Positions 7,917 to 15,684 of a DNA stretch of 64,000 bases are shown here, in pieces. How positions within the stretch are numbered: position 1 is the stretch's first letter; each line of letters starts with the position of its first letter. Below the pieces are notes generated by a model. That model saw only the letters and a program-made list of their open reading frames with translations, had not been told where the DNA came from and ran no database searches. This DNA is from Ectopseudomonas guguanensis. GTDB lineage: Bacteria > Pseudomonadota > Gammaproteobacteria > Pseudomonadales > Pseudomonadaceae. The stretch lies in assembly GCF_900104265.1 (NCBI RefSeq), contig NZ_FNJJ01000016.1:79288-143287 (forward strand). Reading direction: 5' to 3'. The position numbers and the translations under genes were made by a program.

Positions 7917-8806
7917 GCGAGTTGCCGGGTATCGCCCTGGAGCAATGGCGCGAGCAAGGCCAGACCCTGGACTTTCGTGGCCACGCCATCCGCTACTGGG
8001 TTGCCGGTGACGCCGGGGCCGAGCCGCTGCTGCTGATTCATGGCTTTCCCAGTGCCAGCTGGGACTGGCACCGCCTGTGGGCACCGCTGGCTGCGCGTTA
8101 TCGGTTGATCGCCTGCGACATGCTCGGTTTCGGTTATTCGGCCAAGCCACGTGGCCATGCCTACAGCCTGCTGGAACAGGCCGATCTGCAGCAGGCGCTG
8201 CTGGCGCATATCGGCGAACGGCGGCCACTACACCTGCTGGCCCACGACTACGGCGACAGCGTGGCCCAGGAGCTGATCGCGCGGCATCAGGACGGGCAAC
8301 TGCAACTGGCCAGCTGCGTGTTCCTCAATGGCGGTCTGTTCCCCGAAACCCATCATCCGGTACGCGTGCAGAAACTGCTGCTCGGCCCGCTTGGCCCTCT
8401 GATCGGCCGATTGTTCTCGCGACGCAAGCTGGCGCAGAGTTTCGCCCGTATCTTCGGCCCGCAGACGCAGGCCAGCGACGCCGAGCTGGATGCGCTGTGG
8501 CAACTGGTGGCCTACAACAACGGCCCAGCCGTCATGCATCGCCTGATCCGCTACATGCCCGAGCGGCGCCAGCAACGGCAGCGCTGGGTCACGGCGATGC
8601 AGGCCACCGCCGTGCCGATGCGGGTGATCGATGGCGCCTTTGACCCGATCTCGGGGACGCATATGGTGGCGCGCTACCGGGAGCTGATCGCTGACGCCGA
8701 CACCGTGCTGCTCGAGGGTATCGGCCACTATCCACAGCTCGAAGCCCCGGCTGCGGTGCTCGAGCATTACCTGCAGTTTCGCCACGCAAGGAGTTCGCAT
8801 GCGTAG
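7913..8806 (+). CDS. alpha/beta hydrolase, MEST/PEG1-like with Asp nucleophile
   Basis: 297 residues. LLLIHGFPSASWDWHRLW gives the oxyanion HGF loop. The nucleophile elbow reads LLAHDYGDSVAQELIARH, with Asp where lipases have Ser, as in epoxide hydrolases and dehalogenases. DGAFDPISGTH and GIGHYPQLEAP supply the acid and His. The elbow plus FLNGGLFPETHHPVRVQKLL matches the vertebrate MEST/PEG1 type closely. Substrate unknown. It starts at GTG inside the aldolase stop codon and overlaps the DUF1569 gene by 8 nt, so the three form a tight operon. Confidence 0.83.
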   Translation: MSELPGIALEQWREQGQTLDFRGHAIRYWVAGDAGAEPLLLIHGFPSASWDWHRLWAPLAARYRLIACDMLGFGYSAKPRGHAYSLLEQADLQQALLAHIGERRPLHLLAHDYGDSVAQELIARHQDGQLQLASCVFLNGGLFPETHHPVRVQKLLLGPLGPLIGRLFSRRKLAQSFARIFGPQTQASDAELDALWQLVAYNNGPAVMHRLIRYMPERRQQRQRWVTAMQATAVPMRVIDGAFDPISGTHMVARYRELIADADTVLLEGIGHYPQLEAPAAVLEHYLQFRHARSSHA

Positions 8807-9329
8807 ACGTACCCTGCTCAAAGGCGCGGCAGTGAGCGGCGCCGCCGTGCTCGGCGCCGGTTACTGGGCATTGCCCGCCGGCCCGCGGCCGGCCGCGGTC
8901 AGCCTGGATGGCGCTCGCCAGGTACTGGCGGATCTGCAGGGTAGGGCGCTGCGAAGCGTCAGCGGCTGGAGCCCGAGTGAGGTGTTCAATCACTGCGCGC
9001 AGAGCATCGATTACTCCATCGATGGCTATCCCGAGCTGAAGCCCGCCTGGTTTCGCCATACGCTGGGGCCTGCCGCGTTCGCCGTGTTCAGCTCGCGTGG
9101 CGCCATGCGACACCCTCTGGACGAAGCCATTCCCGGCGCCGCCGCATTGACCGAACCGAGCAGTCAGGCGCTGGCCCTGCAGCGGCTGCAGGCAGCCTTC
9201 GAACGTTTCGCCGAGTATCGGGGGGGGCTACAGCCGCACTTCGCCTACGGCGTCCTGGATCATGCTGAATACGCCGAGGCGCACGTGTTGCACCTTTACA
9301 ACCACCTGAGTCTGATTCGACCGGCCTGA
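8799..9329 (+). CDS. Tat-exported DUF1569 protein
   Basis: 176 residues. The N-terminus MRRRTLLKGAAVSGAAVLGA carries a twin-arginine-like signal (RRRTLLK, then a hydrophobic Ala/Gly stretch), so export to the periplasm by Tat is likely. The mature part (SLDGARQVLADLQ, GWSPSEVFNHCAQSIDYSIDGYPE, YGVLDHAEYAEAHVLHLYNHL) fits DUF1569 (PF07606), a DinB-like four-helix fold with scattered His residues that could bind metal. It is the third gene of the aldolase-hydrolase operon. Confidence 0.75.
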   Translation: MRRRTLLKGAAVSGAAVLGAGYWALPAGPRPAAVSLDGARQVLADLQGRALRSVSGWSPSEVFNHCAQSIDYSIDGYPELKPAWFRHTLGPAAFAVFSSRGAMRHPLDEAIPGAAALTEPSSQALALQRLQAAFERFAEYRGGLQPHFAYGVLDHAEYAEAHVLHLYNHLSLIRPA

Positions 9330-9422
9330 TACGCGAGCGGTACTGGGATAAATTTTTGTCGAACCTCCTGCGCAGGCAGTGACTCACTAACTGTGTCACT
9401 CACAGAAAAGTCGAGGTCACTC

Positions 9423-9752
9423 ATGAACAACATGAACAAGAAGTTATCTGCACTGCTGTTGAGCGGGATTCTGGGCGCGATGGCGCTGCCTGCCATGGCC
9501 GAAACCGAGTCCAATGGCACCAGCTCTCCGGGGCCGACCATGCCGTCCGCACCGGGCGAGGCTCCGATGAATCCGGGCGATGAAGGCAACGGCATCCCGC
9601 CGGTGCAGGGTCCTAACACCGACGGTAACCCCGGTGGTGATCGCGGGGGTTCCGGTGGCAATGGCACTGACGGCACTGGCACTGGTGGCACTGGCACCGG
9701 CGGCAGCGGTACTGGCGGTACCGGCGGCGCTGGTTCCGGCTCCGGTAGCTGA
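9423..9752 (+). CDS. Gly/Thr-rich secreted low-complexity protein
   Basis: 109 residues. I chose the ATG at 9423 because GAGG lies 6 nt upstream and it gives a clean Sec signal (MNNMNKKLSALLLSGILGAM, cleavage after AMA). The mature chain is polar and Pro/Gly-rich, and its last 40 residues are a run of GTG/GSG/GGT units. No folded domain is recognisable. Such proteins are typical periplasmic or surface small proteins of Pseudomonas. A GC-rich inverted repeat at 9789-9818 may end the transcript, but it has no T run. Confidence 0.7.
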   Translation: MNNMNKKLSALLLSGILGAMALPAMAETESNGTSSPGPTMPSAPGEAPMNPGDEGNGIPPVQGPNTDGNPGGDRGGSGGNGTDGTGTGGTGTGGSGTGGTGGAGSGSGS

Positions 9753-9864
9753 GGCACATAAGGTCGCATTATCGGCCGTCATTCAGGGGCCCCGCGCGCC
9801 TTGTGAAGCACGCGGGGCTGCCTGACACTCGGGAGCCTTCACAACCTGCCCGAGGAAGCTTTCG

Positions 9865-10776
9865 ATGAGCGAAGCCATCCGTTTCGAAGATCAAGTGGTC
9901 ATAGTCACCGGTGCTGGCGGTGGCCTGGGCCGCGCCCATGCGCTGCTGTTCGCCCGTCACGGCGCCAAGGTGGTGGTCAACGATCTCGGTGGCAGCACCC
10001 ACGGTGAAGGGGCCAACGCCTCGGCGGCCGACAAGGTGGTGGAAGAGATTCGCGCCTTTGGCGGTACCGCAGTGGCCAACCACGACTCGGTCACCGATGG
10101 CCACAGGATCGTGCAGACCGCGCTGGATCATTTCGGCCGTATCGACGTGCTGGTCAACAATGCCGGCATCCTGCGCGACAAGAGCTTTCACAAGATGGAA
10201 GACGCCGACTGGGACCTGGTCTACAAGGTTCACGTCGAAGGCGCCTACAAGACCACTCACGCCGCTTGGCCTCACTTGCGCGAACAGAACTTCGGCCGCG
10301 TGATCTTCACTTCGTCGACCTCCGGTATCTACGGCAATTTCGGCCAGAGCAACTACGGCATGGCCAAGCTCGGCCTCTATGGCCTGACCCGCACCCTGGC
10401 CATCGAAGGGCGCAAGAACAACATCCTGGTCAATGCCATCGCCCCGACCGGCGCCACGCGTATGACCGAAGGCCTGATCCCGCCGCAGGTGTTCGAGCAG
10501 CTCAAGCCCGAGCTGGTCAGCCCGCTGGTGGTGTACCTCGCTAGCGCGGCTTGCCAGGACACCGGCGGCCTGTTCGAAGTCGGCGGCGGCTGGGTCGGCA
10601 AGGTGCGCTGGGAGCGCAGCCTGGGCGCCGGTTTCGACCCCAGGGCCGGTTTCAGCCCCGAGGACGTCGCCGCGCAGTGGTCGCGTATCTGCGATTTCGA
10701 CGGCGCTGCGCACCCGGCGGACAACGTCGAAGCGCTCAGGGAAATGATGGCGAACCTGCAGAAATATGCGCTCTGA
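9865..10776 (+). CDS. SDR-family 3-hydroxyacyl-CoA dehydrogenase-like protein
   Basis: 303 residues. VVIVTGAGGGLGRAHALLFA is the NAD-binding loop; NNAGILRD, SSTSGIYGNFGQSNYGMAK provide the Ser-Tyr-Lys triad. The insertion GGSTHGEG after VVVNDLGG and the length are typical of the dehydrogenase domain of peroxisomal multifunctional enzyme 2 (HSD17B4) and its stand-alone bacterial homologues. These oxidise (3R)-hydroxyacyl-CoA in beta-oxidation-type pathways. It is monocistronic and followed by a strong terminator. Confidence 0.85.
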   Translation: MSEAIRFEDQVVIVTGAGGGLGRAHALLFARHGAKVVVNDLGGSTHGEGANASAADKVVEEIRAFGGTAVANHDSVTDGHRIVQTALDHFGRIDVLVNNAGILRDKSFHKMEDADWDLVYKVHVEGAYKTTHAAWPHLREQNFGRVIFTSSTSGIYGNFGQSNYGMAKLGLYGLTRTLAIEGRKNNILVNAIAPTGATRMTEGLIPPQVFEQLKPELVSPLVVYLASAACQDTGGLFEVGGGWVGKVRWERSLGAGFDPRAGFSPEDVAAQWSRICDFDGAAHPADNVEALREMMANLQKYAL

Positions 10777-10796
10777 GCGATAGCTGGTTGAAAAGG

Positions 10797-10821
10797 GGCC
10801 GACAGCGATGTCGGCCTTTTT
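10797..10821 (+). terminator. intrinsic terminator of the SDR gene
   Basis: GGCCGACA (10797-10804), loop GCGA, TGTCGGCC (10809-10816), then TTTTT. Perfect 8-bp stem with a T run, 20 nt after the stop. Confidence 0.85.
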
Positions 10822-10911
10822 GCGTTGCGGGCTGCGAGCCCCACTTTCGTCGGGTGATGCCGGCGCGCAGCGCGGCTAAGCTGGGCGCATAACCATAAAA
10901 GGGAATGTTCG

Positions 10912-11520
10912 ATGCGCCGTCTGCTGCAGTTGCTGCCCATCGTCCTGCTTGCCGCCTGTTCCACCCCGGGCGCCTTCTTCGGCACCGTCAAGGGCGACGC
11001 CTTCGCGCCGCATGTCCTCAGTGACGAAAATCATGCCCTGGTCTATCTGTACCGCCTGCGCAGCGACTGGGCCGATCAGGAGCTGGAGGCGCCCGGGCTG
11101 TTTCTCGACAACCAGCTGATCGGCAGCCTGCCGAGCAACGGCTACCTGGTGCTGGAGTTCGACGCCGCCAGCTACAAACTGGAGATGCGCCGCCCGCTGG
11201 CCGGCAGTTTCTGGACGCTGCTGGCCGACGGGCCATTCGATTTCACCCTGATCGCCAGCTTCACCCTCGACGCCGCGGTCGGCGCCACCTATTACCTGCG
11301 TTACGACGAGGATGGCCCGCCGCCTATGGGCGGGGCGCTGGAAGGTGGCGGTGATGGGCCCTTGCAACTGGTAACTGCGGAACTGGCGCAGGCCGAGCTG
11401 GGCGCGACCCGCCAGGTGCAGCCGATGGCGCGCATCGCGGCCAGTAAGCAGGAACCGGAGCGCCCGCAACGCGGTTTCTGGCGCGCGATCGGCGAGGCGC
11501 TGGACAAGGTCGGCATCTGA
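10912..11520 (+). CDS. DUF2846-like lipoprotein
   Basis: 202 residues. MRRLLQLLPIVLLAACSTPG has a lipobox (LAAC) for lipidation at Cys16. The following HALVYLYRLRSDWADQELEAPGLFLDNQLIGSLPSNGYLVLE segment is typical of DUF2846 (PF11008): a short beta domain found in Gram-negative lipoproteins. The Ala after the lipobox Cys is Ser, so outer-membrane sorting is likely. Function unknown. Confidence 0.75.
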   Translation: MRRLLQLLPIVLLAACSTPGAFFGTVKGDAFAPHVLSDENHALVYLYRLRSDWADQELEAPGLFLDNQLIGSLPSNGYLVLEFDAASYKLEMRRPLAGSFWTLLADGPFDFTLIASFTLDAAVGATYYLRYDEDGPPPMGGALEGGGDGPLQLVTAELAQAELGATRQVQPMARIAASKQEPERPQRGFWRAIGEALDKVGI

Positions 11521-11608
11521 GCGCTCGGGAGTAGTACCCGGCTGTTACCTGTCGGAATGAACAGGGGCGAATAATGGCGTTCGTTCCACCTACCTTCAGG
11601 AGACGATC

Positions 11609-12190
11609 ATGGCTGCCAAGAAGATTCTCATGCTGGTCGGCGACTACGCCGAGGATTACGAAACCATGGTGCCGTTCCAGGCACTGCAGATGGTCGGTCA
11701 CACCGTGCATGCGGTCTGCCCGGACAAGGTCACCGGACAGACGGTACGCACCGCCATCCATGATTTCGAGGGCGACCAGACCTACAGCGAGAAGCCGGGG
11801 CACAATTTTGCGCTGAACTTCGATTTCGCCAAGGTGCGCGCAGAGGATTACGACGCCCTGGTCATTCCCGGTGGCCGCGCGCCGGAATATCTGCGCCTCA
11901 ATGACGAGGTCGTGACACTGGTGAAGGCGTTCGCCGCCGCTGACAAACCCATCGCCGCCGTTTGCCACGGGGCCCAGTTGCTGGCGGCCGCAGGTGTGCT
12001 GGAAGGGCGCGAATGCAGCGCCTATCCTGCCTGTGCGCCGGAAGTGACATTGGCCGGTGGCAAGTACGTGGACATTGCAGTGGATCAGGCGCATGTGCAG
12101 GGCAAGCTGGTCACTGCGCCGGCCTGGCCAGCGCACTCGGCCTGGCTGGCGGCGTTTCTCAAGGTGCTCGGCACGGAAATCCGTCTGTAA
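11609..12190 (+). CDS. DJ-1/PfpI family protein
   Basis: 193 residues. LMLVGDYAEDYETMVPFQAL opens the flavodoxin-like fold; DALVIPGGRAPEYLR and IAAVCHGAQLLAAAGVLEGR form the nucleophile elbow with Cys in AVCHG. The family includes proteases, glyoxalase III-type enzymes and chaperones. This one belongs to the larger-size PfpI-like group, and the exact activity cannot be told. GGAG lies 7-10 nt upstream of the ATG. Confidence 0.85.
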   Translation: MAAKKILMLVGDYAEDYETMVPFQALQMVGHTVHAVCPDKVTGQTVRTAIHDFEGDQTYSEKPGHNFALNFDFAKVRAEDYDALVIPGGRAPEYLRLNDEVVTLVKAFAAADKPIAAVCHGAQLLAAAGVLEGRECSAYPACAPEVTLAGGKYVDIAVDQAHVQGKLVTAPAWPAHSAWLAAFLKVLGTEIRL

Positions 12191-12195
12191 CCAAC

Positions 12196-12257
12196 GTAGC
12201 CCGGATGCAATCCGGGGCCGCACCCCTGTCGGCATCCCCTGATTGCATCCGGGTTAC
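12196..12257. repeat. REP-like inverted repeat
   Basis: A 17-nt arm (12196-12212, GTAGCCCGGATGCAATC) pairs with 12241-12257 with a single mismatch. It sits 6 nt after the DJ-1 gene stop. REP elements of this kind are scattered in Pseudomonas intergenic DNA. Confidence 0.75.
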
Positions 12258-12271
12258 GACGCGAGCAAGAC

Positions 12272-12324
12272 GTAGGGCGGGTGCAACCCGCCAGTCCATA
12301 TGTGGCGGGTTGCACCCGCCCTAC
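12272..12324. repeat. REP-like perfect 21-bp inverted repeat
   Basis: The arm at 12272-12292 is exactly complementary to 12304-12324 around an 11-nt spacer. The arms read outward as GTAGGGCGGGTGCAACCCGC and its complement. It is the second element of a pair in the 150-bp gap before the RHH gene and could form a very stable hairpin in the leader of that gene. Confidence 0.8.
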
Positions 12325-12342
12325 CTTTCAGGAGCACGACCG

Positions 12343-12645
12343 ATGTGCGAACTCTATGTAAAGGCCGACCCCATCCTCTACGAGTCGCGCTCACGCTCGC
12401 TGCGCATCCGCGGCGTGGTCACCACCCTGCGCCTGGAGAACCAGTTCTGGGACATCCTGCGCGAGATCGCCGAAGTCGATGGCATGACCACCAACCAGCT
12501 GATCGCCAAGCTGTACGAGGAGGTCATGGACTTTCGTGGCGAAGTGGTCAACTTCGCCTCGTTCCTGCGCGTCAGCTGCACCCGCTACCTGGCGCAGAAG
12601 GCCGGGCGTCAGGTGCCGCTGCGGGTGGTCGGCGCGGCGGGTTGA
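12343..12645 (+). CDS. ribbon-helix-helix domain protein
   Basis: 100 residues from the ATG at 12343 with AGGAG 8 nt upstream. The segment SRSLRIRGVVTTLRLENQFW, DILREIAEVDGMTTNQLIAK fits the RHH_4 family (PF13467), whose members look like short ribbon-helix-helix DNA-binding proteins. The C-terminal SFLRVSCTRYLA is also typical of the family. The target is unknown. Confidence 0.8.
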   Translation: MCELYVKADPILYESRSRSLRIRGVVTTLRLENQFWDILREIAEVDGMTTNQLIAKLYEEVMDFRGEVVNFASFLRVSCTRYLAQKAGRQVPLRVVGAAG

Positions 12646-12646
12646 A

Positions 12647-12745
12647 TCACTGGTACATCCAGAAGTTCGGGTGTTCCTGCACGCTTGGTGTAGTCACCTG
12701 TTGGGCGGGTTGGGCGGGCTGGAAGAGGCGCTTGATCAGGCTCAT
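12647..12745 (-). CDS. possible 32-residue small protein
   Basis: On the minus strand an ATG at 12745 opens a 32-codon frame ending at TGA 12647-12649. It begins MSLIKRLFQPAQPAQQ and ends PNFWMYQ. GGAG lies 9 nt upstream of the ATG. The amphipathic basic start and aromatic end look like a real small protein rather than random GC-rich reading, but I do not recognise a family. It is convergent with the RHH gene (1-nt gap) and 100 nt downstream of the histidine kinase, so it could be read from the end of that operon. Confidence 0.4.
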   Translation of the reverse strand: MSLIKRLFQPAQPAQQVTTPSVQEHPNFWMYQ

Positions 12746-12845
12746 GCGAGATGACTCCGTTAATGGCTGTTGAACAGGCGTGCATGATCGGAGTAGCGCT
12801 TCGATTGATAAAACGGATTGTCTCTATGCTGGCAATTGCATATGT

Positions 12846-14342
12846 CTATGTTCTGGCCTCACCGCCAACCGCATGCCGAGGCAGTCTGACGCTGACACGC
12901 AATCCGCCGAGCGGTGATTCATCGAGGGCGATGCTGCCCTGATGCAGCTCCACCACGCGGCGCACGATGGACAGGCCAAGCCCGGCGCCCTGGCCGTCGC
13001 CGATGCGATAGAAGCGCTCGAACAGGCGCTCGCGCAGCTCCACCGGCACGCCTGGGCCGTTGTCGAGCACCTGCAGCAGCAGTTCCTGCGGCGTGGCCTG
13101 CAACTGCACCTGTATGCAGCCGCCCTCCGGGGTGTATTGCACGGCGTTGCTCACCAGGTTCTGCAGCAGGATACCCAGGCTCGGCGCATCGGCTGGCAGG
13201 CGATAGTCGGCGGGTTCCTGGGCTTCGAGTATCAGCTCCTGCCGGCGATTGAGCGCCAGCGGTGTCAGCTCGGCCAGTTCGCTGCGCAGGAAGGCCAGCA
13301 GGTCGAGATCGCTCATGTTCAGGCGAATGCCGTTGGGGTCCAGGCGCGCCAGGGTCAGTAATTGCGCGACCACCCGTGTGGCCCGGTCGACACCGCCGCC
13401 CAACTGTCGCAGGGCCTCCTCGCGATCAACGGAATCCGGCGCTTCCAGCGCGTTCTGCGCGTGGATACGCAACACCGCCAGCGGCGTGCGCAGCTCGTGG
13501 GCGGCATCGGCGATAAAGCGTTTTTCCTGCTCCAGCAACTGGTTGACCTGCATCAGCAGGCGGTTGAGCGCGGCGGCCATCGGCTCCAGTTCATTGGGTA
13601 AGGGCGGAAACACCAGCGGCGCCAGGTTGTCCGGCGCGCGGCCGCGAATGGCGTCGGCCATGCGCTTGAGCGGATACAGCCCCCAGCCGACGGTCAGCCA
13701 CAGCAGCAGGCCGACGATGGGCAGGCCGATCAACAGCGGCTGCAGCGAGCGCCGGGCGATCTTGTCGATCAGTTCGCCACGCACGTCCTCGCGTTCACCC
13801 GCCAGCACCCAGTGGTAGTCGCGGCTGTCATGCAGCACGAAGACTCGCCAGCGATGCTCGCCGATGTTCAGTGTGTGATAGCCGATCAGGTAGCGGGCCA
13901 GCTGCGCCAGGCGCTGCTGCATCGGCTGGTCGTTGTCTGGCAGGACCAGGCCGAGCTGCTCGATCATGTCGTTGAGCAGGCCGGGCGGGGCACTGGCGGA
14001 CTGGAACAGCAGCTCGCCATCGTCGTCGAGCATCTGGAAGGCCAGCTTGCCTTCGTATTCGTGGCCGAGCAGGTTGTCCGGGTTGCGCGCGCTGTGCAGC
14101 AACAGCGCCTCGTCGAGCACGGTCTGCATTTCGCGGCGCTCGCTCTCGCTCAGGTCATGGCGTACCAGGCCCATGAGCAGCCGCGCGGTCTGAGCCAGTT
14201 GGGCATCGAACAGCTCGCGCACCTCATGCACCGAGTCGTTGTAGATCTTGTGGCTGATCAGCCCGAAGCTACCCGCCACCAGCAGCAGGAGCAGGACCAG
14301 CAGACGGGTGCGGATGGAGCCGAAGGTTTTCAGCAGCCTCAT
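12846..14342 (-). CDS. sensor histidine kinase, QseC/PmrB-like
   Basis: 498 residues. One membrane helix near 12-31, a periplasmic region to about 200, a second helix near 202-222, HAMP, then HisKA with His282 in AAHELRTPLAV and an HATPase (NLVSNAVQYTPEGG, DNGPGVP, GAGLGLSIV). The layout is that of QseC/PmrB/TctE-type kinases. It overlaps the response-regulator gene by 4 nt and is the last gene of the seven-gene operon, so its likely duty is to control that operon; the signal is unknown. Confidence 0.92.
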   Translation of the reverse strand: MRLLKTFGSIRTRLLVLLLLLVAGSFGLISHKIYNDSVHEVRELFDAQLAQTARLLMGLVRHDLSESERREMQTVLDEALLLHSARNPDNLLGHEYEGKLAFQMLDDDGELLFQSASAPPGLLNDMIEQLGLVLPDNDQPMQQRLAQLARYLIGYHTLNIGEHRWRVFVLHDSRDYHWVLAGEREDVRGELIDKIARRSLQPLLIGLPIVGLLLWLTVGWGLYPLKRMADAIRGRAPDNLAPLVFPPLPNELEPMAAALNRLLMQVNQLLEQEKRFIADAAHELRTPLAVLRIHAQNALEAPDSVDREEALRQLGGGVDRATRVVAQLLTLARLDPNGIRLNMSDLDLLAFLRSELAELTPLALNRRQELILEAQEPADYRLPADAPSLGILLQNLVSNAVQYTPEGGCIQVQLQATPQELLLQVLDNGPGVPVELRERLFERFYRIGDGQGAGLGLSIVRRVVELHQGSIALDESPLGGLRVSVRLPRHAVGGEART

Positions 14343-14995
14343 TTGTCCACCAGATAACCGACGCCGCGCACGGTGCGGATCAGCTCCGGGAAGAATTTCT
14401 TGCGCAGGTGGTGCACGTGCACTTCCAGGGCGTTGCTTTCCACTTCCTCGTCCCAGCCATAGAGCGCCTGTTGCAGCTTGTCGCGGGTCAGCACGCGACC
14501 AGGCTGGATCAGCAACTCGTGCAGCAGAAGGAATTCCTTGCGCGGCAGGTTGATGGCCTGGCCCTGGTACTCGACCATCTGGCTCGCCGGGTCGAGGCGG
14601 ATACCGCGGTACTCCAGCGCCGGTTGCGGACGCTGGAAGCTGCGCCGCAGCAGGGCGCGCAGGCGCGCCTTGAGTTCGGCGACATCGAAGGGTTTGATCA
14701 GGTAGTCATCGGCACCGGCATCGAGGCCGGCGATGCGGTCGCTGGTGGCATCGCGTGCGGTGAGCACCAGCACGGGCACCGGGTTGGCCGCGGCGCGCAG
14801 GTGCTTGAGCACCTGCAGGCCGTCCATGCGCGGCAGACCGAGGTCGAGAATGGCCAGCTCGAAGCTCTCGTGGCTCAGCGCATGCAGCGCGCTGGCGCCG
14901 TCCTGCAGCCAGTCCACGGTGTAGCCTTCTGGTTTCAGCGCGGTGCGAATGCCTTCGCCCAATGCCTGGTCGTCTTCGACGAGAAGAATGCGCAT
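14339..14995 (-). CDS. OmpR-family response regulator, QseB/PmrA-like
   Basis: 218 residues from the ATG at 14995, which has GGAG 5 nt upstream; a GTG two codons earlier overlaps that site. The receiver has MRILLVEDDQALG, phospho-acceptor Asp51 (LAILDLGLPRMDGL), Thr in VLTARDA and Lys in YLIKPFD. The C-terminal winged helix (KEFLLLHELLIQPGRVLTRD, SNALEVHVHHLRKKF, IRTVRGVGYLVDK) is of QseB/PmrA type. A matching CTTAA-type box lies upstream of the operon's first gene. Confidence 0.93.
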   Translation of the reverse strand: MRILLVEDDQALGEGIRTALKPEGYTVDWLQDGASALHALSHESFELAILDLGLPRMDGLQVLKHLRAAANPVPVLVLTARDATSDRIAGLDAGADDYLIKPFDVAELKARLRALLRRSFQRPQPALEYRGIRLDPASQMVEYQGQAINLPRKEFLLLHELLIQPGRVLTRDKLQQALYGWDEEVESNALEVHVHHLRKKFFPELIRTVRGVGYLVDK

Positions 14996-15022
14996 GGCCA
15001 CTCCTGTAGGGATGCGTCCGAA

Positions 15023-15673
15023 TTATCGGAGTTTACCCTCGACCTGCTGCAAAAGCGCCGTGGCTTCTGCACGGCGCCCCTTGTCGGCTAATTCACGGCC
15101 AGGACGGTCCTTGGCGGCCAGAGCTTTCTCCAGCGCGGCGCGGGCCTCCTCGTAGCGTTTCTGTCGTTGCAGGAAGTCGCCATAGAAGTAGTTGGGGTCG
15201 ATGCCGTCGGGATTGATCGTCAGGGCTTGCTTGAGCATCTTCTCGGCCTGTTCGTCGTCGCCGAAACCGATGGGCCAGCCGGGCACCTGATAGTACAGGC
15301 TGCCCAGGCTGGTATAGGCCGAGCCGGCCAGGGCCTGCGGGTCGATGGCCAGGGCCTGCTCCAGGCTGGCCTTGGCCTGCTTGACCAGGCTCAGGGCGCC
15401 AAGACCGCCCTTGGCGCCGGCCTGGGTGCCGAGGATGATGCCGCGCCAGATCAGCAGCTCGGGCGCCTTGGGCTCGCTGGCCAGCGCGGCATCGGCCTCG
15501 GTGACCAGCTTGGCGAAGGCCGCCTCCCGCTGTTTCTCCGGCGTCCGGTAGTTGATCTCGGCCCAGCGCGTCTGCAACTGCTGCAACTGCGCTTCACCGT
15601 TTTCACTCAGGGCGAAGGCGGGCAGGACGCTGAGGCCGAGCGTGGCGATGATCAGCAGGCGAAGTGCTTTCAT
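15023..15673 (-). CDS. secreted tetratricopeptide-repeat protein
   Basis: 216 residues with a Sec signal (MKALRLLIIATLGLSVLPAFA). At least three TPR-like helices pairs follow (QAKASLEQALAIDPQALAG, AEKMLKQALTINPDGIDPN, RYEEARAALEKALAAKDRP). It is a periplasmic scaffold-type protein without catalytic motifs. It lies 11 nt after the SDR gene and 27 nt before the response-regulator gene, so it belongs to the same transcript; a partner role for the pathway or the sensor is possible but unproved. Confidence 0.8.
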   Translation of the reverse strand: MKALRLLIIATLGLSVLPAFALSENGEAQLQQLQTRWAEINYRTPEKQREAAFAKLVTEADAALASEPKAPELLIWRGIILGTQAGAKGGLGALSLVKQAKASLEQALAIDPQALAGSAYTSLGSLYYQVPGWPIGFGDDEQAEKMLKQALTINPDGIDPNYFYGDFLQRQKRYEEARAALEKALAAKDRPGRELADKGRRAEATALLQQVEGKLR

Positions 15674-15684
15674 GGTGAATGTCC

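Noticed and set aside
6822..8228. 468-codon open frame on the minus strand
   Set aside because: Runs across several plus-strand genes in the opposite sense; no family features.
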